Assembly: GCA_900547195.1 (NCBI GenBank)
Contig: URFQ01000057.1
Coordinates: forward strand, 1 to 17,526
Length of the DNA: 17,526 nt
Direction: 5' to 3'
Source: an uncultured Butyricicoccus sp.
Lineage (GTDB): Bacteria > Bacillota > Clostridia > Oscillospirales > Butyricicoccaceae
The notes under the pieces are model-generated. The model saw only the letters and a program-made list of their open reading frames with translations. It did no database searches and was not told the origin of the DNA. Position numbers and translations under genes: made by a program. Below, piece after piece: positions 14,709-17,526 of this stretch. How positions within the stretch are numbered: position 1 is the stretch's first letter; each line of letters starts with the position of its first letter.

Positions 14709-16217
14709 ATGGCATTTTATTTTTCGGAGCCTTCCCGCACGTTCAGTGAGTATCTTCTGGTGCCGGGCTATTCCTCGGCGGAATGCATGCCGGCGAATGT
14801 CAGCCTGCGCACCCCGATCGTAAAGTTCAGGAAGGGTGAGGAATCGTCCCTTTACGCCAATATCCCTCTGGTTTCCGCGATCATGCAGGCAGTATCCGAC
14901 GATAATATGGCTATCGCGCTCGCAAAGGAGGGCGGCATCTCCTTTATTTACGGTTCGCAGACCATTGAGAGCGAAGCGGCGATGGTTGCCCGCGTGAAGG
15001 CGTACAAGGCTGGTTTCATTGTCTCAGATTCCAACATTACACCGGATATGACCCTGGCAGACGTGCTGGCGCTCAAGGAGCGCACCGGGCACTCCACCAT
15101 GGCGGTCACTGACGACGGCACCGCGACCGGCAAGCTGCTCGGCATTGTCACCAGCCGCGATTACCGTGTGTCCCGCATGTCCACCGACGAAAAGGTTGCG
15201 TCCTTTATGACCCCGTTCGAGAAGCTGATTACCGCCCCGGCGGACACCACCCTCAAGACCGCGAACGACATCATCTGGGATCACAAGCTGAATGCGCTGC
15301 CGCTCGTAGATGACAACCAGCATCTGGTTTACATGGTTTTCCGTAAGGACTATGACTCCCACAAGACCAATACCCTCGAGCTGCTGGACAGCCACAAACG
15401 TTATGTCGTTGGCGCCGGCATCAACACCCGTGACTACGCAGAGCGTGTTCCGGCTCTGGTGGAAGCAGGCGCAGACGTGCTGTGCATTGACTCATCCGAG
15501 GGCTTCTCGGAGTGGCAGATGCGTACCCTGAAGTGGATCCGTGAAAACTACGGCGACAGCGTCAAGGTGGGCGCGGGCAACGTTGTAGACCGTGAAGGCT
15601 TCCGCTTCCTCGCAGAAGCGGGCGCGGACTTCATCAAGATCGGTATCGGCGGCGGCTCCATCTGCATCACCCGCGAACAGAAGGGCATTGGCCGCGGCCA
15701 GGCGACCGCAACCATTGAGGTGGCTGCGGCGCGCGACGAATATTTTAAGGAGACCGGCGTCTATATCCCGATCTGCTCGGACGGCGGCATTGTGCACGAC
15801 TATCACATCACCCTGGCGCTGGCCATGGGCGCGGACTTCTGCATGCTGGGCCGTTATTTCTCCCGCTTTGACGAATCCCCGACCAATAAGGTTAATGTGG
15901 GCGGTACCTTCATGAAGGAGTATTGGGGCGAAGGTTCGGCACGCGCCCGCAACTGGCAGCGCTACGACATGGGCGGCGACAAAAAGCTGTCCTTCGAGGA
16001 AGGCGTGGATTCCTATGTGCCGTATGCCGGATCGCTGCATGACAACGTCACGCTGACGCTCAACAAGGTTCGTTCGACCATGTGTAACTGTGGTTCGCTG
16101 AACATCCCGGATTTGCAGCGGAACGCCAAGATTACGCTGGTTTCCGCCACCTCGATCGTGGAGGGCGGCGCACACGACGTTGTGCTGAAGGATACCGCAA
16201 TCTCTGCGCATAAGTAA
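14709..16217 (+). CDS. guaB: IMP dehydrogenase, Tritrichomonas-like type
   Basis: A 502-residue enzyme that oxidises IMP to XMP with NAD+, the first committed step of GMP synthesis. A TIM barrel is interrupted by a two-CBS (Bateman) insert at about 105-225. The catalytic Cys319 lies in GGGSICITREQKGIGRGQ. The mobile-flap Arg418-Tyr419 lies in ARNWQRYD, and Asp261 (CIDSSEGFSEW) marks the NAD-site strand. This active-site loop differs from the common bacterial form GIGPGSICTTR; it is the divergent form known from the parasite Tritrichomonas foetus, and my residue numbers equal the recalled numbers of that enzyme. It is a monocistronic-looking gene with its own promoter, and luxS lies 125 bases downstream. 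Function as IMPDH is certain at family level; guaA is not in the window. Confidence 0.95.
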   Translation: MAFYFSEPSRTFSEYLLVPGYSSAECMPANVSLRTPIVKFRKGEESSLYANIPLVSAIMQAVSDDNMAIALAKEGGISFIYGSQTIESEAAMVARVKAYKAGFIVSDSNITPDMTLADVLALKERTGHSTMAVTDDGTATGKLLGIVTSRDYRVSRMSTDEKVASFMTPFEKLITAPADTTLKTANDIIWDHKLNALPLVDDNQHLVYMVFRKDYDSHKTNTLELLDSHKRYVVGAGINTRDYAERVPALVEAGADVLCIDSSEGFSEWQMRTLKWIRENYGDSVKVGAGNVVDREGFRFLAEAGADFIKIGIGGGSICITREQKGIGRGQATATIEVAAARDEYFKETGVYIPICSDGGIVHDYHITLALAMGADFCMLGRYFSRFDESPTNKVNVGGTFMKEYWGEGSARARNWQRYDMGGDKKLSFEEGVDSYVPYAGSLHDNVTLTLNKVRSTMCNCGSLNIPDLQRNAKITLVSATSIVEGGAHDVVLKDTAISAHK

Positions 16218-16222
16218 CGCTG

Positions 16223-16281
16223 ATAAGCGTATCATAGCCGCCCTGCGGCAATAAGCGTATCATAGCTGCCCGCTATGATAC
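16223..16281. repeat. Three-copy GTATCATAGC motif between guaB and luxS
   Basis: ATAAGCGTATCATAGC occurs twice (16223-16238 and 16251-16266, period 28), and GTATCATAGC occurs a third time inverted as GCTATGATAC (16272-16281). Copies two and three form a perfect 10-bp hairpin with a TGCCC loop; copy one could pair with copy three instead. A GCCGC/GCGGC hairpin (16237-16249) lies between the first two. No T run follows. It may be an operator array or an RNA structure in the guaB 3' end or the luxS leader. Confidence 0.5.
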
Positions 16282-16289
16282 CTGTATTT

Positions 16290-16320
16290 GCGGCGTACAG
16301 GCCCCTGTGCGCCGCACTTT
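16290..16320 (+). terminator. Hairpin with short T run before luxS
   Basis: GCGGCG-T-ACAG (16290-16300) pairs with CTGT-G-CGCCGC (16305-16315), an 11-bp stem with one U-G pair and a 4-base loop, followed by ACTTTTCT. It could terminate guaB transcription or attenuate luxS, whose AAAGGAG site lies just beyond. No separate strong promoter for luxS was found downstream of it. Confidence 0.45.
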
Positions 16321-16341
16321 TCTATAAAGGAGTGGATTCCG

Positions 16342-16800
16342 ATGAAACGCATTGCAAGCTTTGAAGTCAACCACGACGTGCTCACCCCGGGCATGTATAC
16401 CTCTCGGATCGATGGAGACATCACGACCTATGACGTGCGCATGACGCTGCCGAACGCGGGCGTTTACCTCGAGCCGGCGGCGGCGCACACGTTTGAGCAT
16501 CTGTTTGCCACCTATATGCGCAACAGCCGTTTTGCCGGCCATATTATCTATTGCGGCCCAATGGGCTGCCAGACCGGGTTTTATTTCCTGGTGCGCGATT
16601 TGTCCCCGGAGGACTCCATTGCCCTTGTCCGCGAAAGCATGGATTTCATCGCGGCGTATGAGGGGGAAATCCCGGGCGCAAGCCGCATCGAGTGTGGCAA
16701 TTATAAGCTGCACGATCTGGCAGGCGCGAAGAAGATCGCGGCAAGCATGATCCCGGTGCTGAAAGACTGGGATGTGGCCGGCCTCGTGTACAAAAAGTAA
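16342..16800 (+). CDS. luxS: S-ribosylhomocysteine lyase (AI-2 synthase)
   Basis: A 152-residue metalloenzyme that splits S-ribosylhomocysteine into homocysteine and the precursor of autoinducer-2, part of SAM recycling. Metal ligands are His49 and His53 in HTFEHLFAT and Cys118 in ECGNYKLHDL. The catalytic residues Glu52 and Cys76 (GPMGCQTGFY) are present, along with Ser6 and Arg33 at the expected substrate-binding positions. HTFEH replaces the usual HTLEH, a mild change. The start at 16342 follows AAAGGAG (16326-16332); a longer upstream frame would run through the hairpin at 16290-16315 and lacks a ribosome binding site. The pfs nucleosidase gene that usually acts before LuxS is not in this window. 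Confidence 0.95.
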   Translation: MKRIASFEVNHDVLTPGMYTSRIDGDITTYDVRMTLPNAGVYLEPAAAHTFEHLFATYMRNSRFAGHIIYCGPMGCQTGFYFLVRDLSPEDSIALVRESMDFIAAYEGEIPGASRIECGNYKLHDLAGAKKIAASMIPVLKDWDVAGLVYKK

Positions 16801-16854
16801 GATCGGGAAAGGATGCGGCAGGCTCAAAAGGTCCATCCGGAAATGCAAGCTCTA

Positions 16855-16876
16855 GGCCTGGTTACAAAAAAGTAAG
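16855..16876 (+). repeat. Short copy of the luxS 3' end
   Basis: GGCCTG-GT-TACAAAAAAGTAAG here closely matches GGCCTCGTGTACAAAAAGTAAG at the luxS 3' end (16780-16801), 75 bases upstream. In frame, the copy reads GLVTKK-stop against GLVYKK-stop of LuxS, and the frame is open back to an ATG at 16813. The upstream part does not resemble LuxS. It may be a remnant of a partial duplication, or chance. Confidence 0.4.
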
Positions 16877-16879
16877 TAC

Positions 16880-16908
16880 TTGAATGTTGTGTCGTATGGG
16901 GATAAAAT
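16880..16908 (+). promoter_or_regulatory. Promoter of the cupin gene
   Basis: TTGAAT (16880-16885) and TAAAAT (16903-16908) are spaced by 17 bases. Transcription from about 16915 would carry the AGGAGG site at 16926-16931. The cupin gene can thus be expressed separately from luxS. Confidence 0.6.
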
Positions 16909-16939
16909 AAGGCGAGAAATATGTGAGGAGGCGATTCCT

Positions 16940-17239
16940 ATGAGTCAGAAAGACGCAATCACGGTGGAAGAACTGCTCAATGAGGAACAAATGGACGGTA
17001 AGCTGGGCTTGTATGCGCGGGTGACCATTGCACCGCAGGCTACGCTCGATTTCCATGAGCACCACGGTGAGACGGAAACCTATTATATCCTATCCGGCGA
17101 GGGCGTTTATGACGACAATGGCGTGAAATCCCCCGCCAAGGCGGGCGATGTGTTCTTCTGCAAGAACGGCGGCGGTCACGGCATTTCGTGCACGAGCGCG
17201 GAGCCGCTTGTATTTATGGCACTGATCATTAAGGCATAA
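16940..17239 (+). CDS. Small single-domain cupin protein
   Basis: A 99-residue cupin beta-barrel protein. Motif 1 is seen in FHEHHGETETYYILSGEG (38-55) with metal candidates His39, His41 or His42 and Glu46; motif 2 is the GDVFFCKNGGGHG segment (69-81) with His80. The start at 16940 is fixed by AGGAGG at 16926-16931; upstream frame extension would overlap the promoter. Small cupins like this bind metal and act as isomerases, dioxygenases or sensors, and no substrate can be named here. It has its own promoter and is followed by two terminators. Closeness to luxS raises, but does not prove, a link to sugar-like LuxS products. Confidence 0.88.
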   Translation: MSQKDAITVEELLNEEQMDGKLGLYARVTIAPQATLDFHEHHGETETYYILSGEGVYDDNGVKSPAKAGDVFFCKNGGGHGISCTSAEPLVFMALIIKA

Positions 17240-17250
17240 GAAAAAAGAGG

Positions 17251-17264
17251 ACGGCTTTAGCCGT
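17251..17264 (-). other. Small hairpin with minus-strand T run
   Basis: ACGGC (17251-17255) and GCCGT (17260-17264) flank TTTA. The A run at 17241-17246 gives a T run on the minus strand, so the hairpin would stop transcription coming from the right. No minus-strand gene is seen up to the window end, so such a gene would lie beyond it. The 287 bases after the cupin hold no other convincing gene. Confidence 0.3.
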
Positions 17265-17363
17265 GGTGCCATAAGAAAACATGAAAAACCCAGTAAAATC
17301 AATTTTTTTTAGGGCAGCGGAAAACGGAGCGTGTCAAAACAACTGAATAATCAGGCAGAAACA

Positions 17364-17393
17364 GGGTGTTGTCAAGCATGACAGCGCCCTTTT
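17364..17393 (+). terminator. Intrinsic terminator downstream of the cupin gene
   Basis: GGGTGTTGTCA (17364-17374) pairs with TGACAGCGCCC (17379-17389) over 11 positions, two of them G-U, with loop AGCA, followed by TTTT at 17390-17393. Confidence 0.7.
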
Positions 17394-17406
17394 CTGTTCC
17401 CCGGCC

Positions 17407-17445
17407 AAGCCGCAGATTTTGAAAAAAGTCTGCGGCTTTTCTTTT
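17407..17445 (+). terminator. Second intrinsic terminator
   Basis: AAGCCGCAGA (17407-17416) pairs perfectly with TCTGCGGCTT (17429-17438) around a 12-base loop, followed by TTCTTTT (17439-17445). In tandem with the terminator 14 bases upstream it insulates the cupin unit from what follows. Confidence 0.75.
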
Positions 17446-17526
17446 ACATATGCAACCACAAGTTTTACTTCTGGATATAGAAAAGCGAAAGCGTTGATAC
17501 GGAAAATAAGGCCTCCTTTGGTATAA

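Noticed and set aside
16223..16281. Possible CRISPR-like direct repeats
   Set aside because: There are only two direct copies of 16 bases with a 12-base gap and no cas genes; the inverted third copy fits an operator or hairpin better.
17281..17346. Short frame of 21 codons after the cupin gene
   Set aside because: It has no ribosome binding site and no recognisable sequence, and lies between two hairpins.

Overview
The window looks like chromosomal DNA of a GC-rich, low-redundancy Firmicute, most likely a gut clostridium of the Oscillospiraceae/Butyricicoccaceae kind. This is inferred from Gram-positive gene families (VanW-type wall protein, DUF975, DUF896, HD-type CCA-adding enzyme, clostridial M42 peptidases, LuxS), strong AGGAGG-like ribosome binding sites, TTG starts and sigma-A promoters. 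The genus is not proved by anything seen here. From about 1.08 kb on, the DNA is densely packed, GC-rich and ordinary in gene content. The first 1.08 kb is clearly more AT-rich and has no convincing full-length gene. I saw no tRNA, rRNA, CRISPR array, transposase or prophage gene.

Layout. (1) 1-1081: gene-poor AT-rich stretch with two compact promoter-to-terminator units. One is a roughly 74-nt transcript (about 211-284). The other is a leader-type unit with a 13-codon Phe-containing peptide and a strong terminator (813-986). A further promoter leads into a membrane-anchored VanW-family protein and a DUF975 membrane protein (1082-3877). (2) A bidirectional terminator (3919-3961) separates these from a minus-strand operon of three tandem M42 aminopeptidase-like genes (7060 down to 3968), read from a divergent promoter region. 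(3) The other arm of that divergent region drives an RluA-type pseudouridine synthase (7241-8125). (4) The minus-strand pair metY (O-acetylhomoserine sulfhydrylase) and a GNAT acetyltransferase (10017 down to 8284). (5) Divergent from metY, a tightly packed six-gene plus-strand operon (10248-14522) in which every junction overlaps by 1-8 nt: DUF896 protein, CCA tRNA nucleotidyltransferase, HD-domain protein, YjbQ-family protein, alpha/beta hydrolase, Old Yellow Enzyme-type flavin oxidoreductase. (6) guaB (IMP dehydrogenase, 14709-16217), luxS (16342-16800) and a small cupin (16940-17239), followed by two good terminators.

How the parts connect. MetY makes homocysteine from O-acetylhomoserine and LuxS releases homocysteine from S-ribosylhomocysteine, so the window holds two entries into the methionine/SAM cycle, though not in one operon. 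The cca operon mixes tRNA maturation with uncharacterised enzymes. The three M42 enzymes may work together in peptide turnover.

The most notable points are: the IMP dehydrogenase, whose catalytic residues fall at exactly the numbers recalled for the divergent Tritrichomonas foetus enzyme; the orphan leader-peptide/terminator unit before the VanW gene; the three-gene M42 operon; the three-copy GTATCATAGC motif between guaB and luxS; and a short copy of the luxS 3' end downstream of luxS. I did not find a clearly new multi-gene defence or mobile system.
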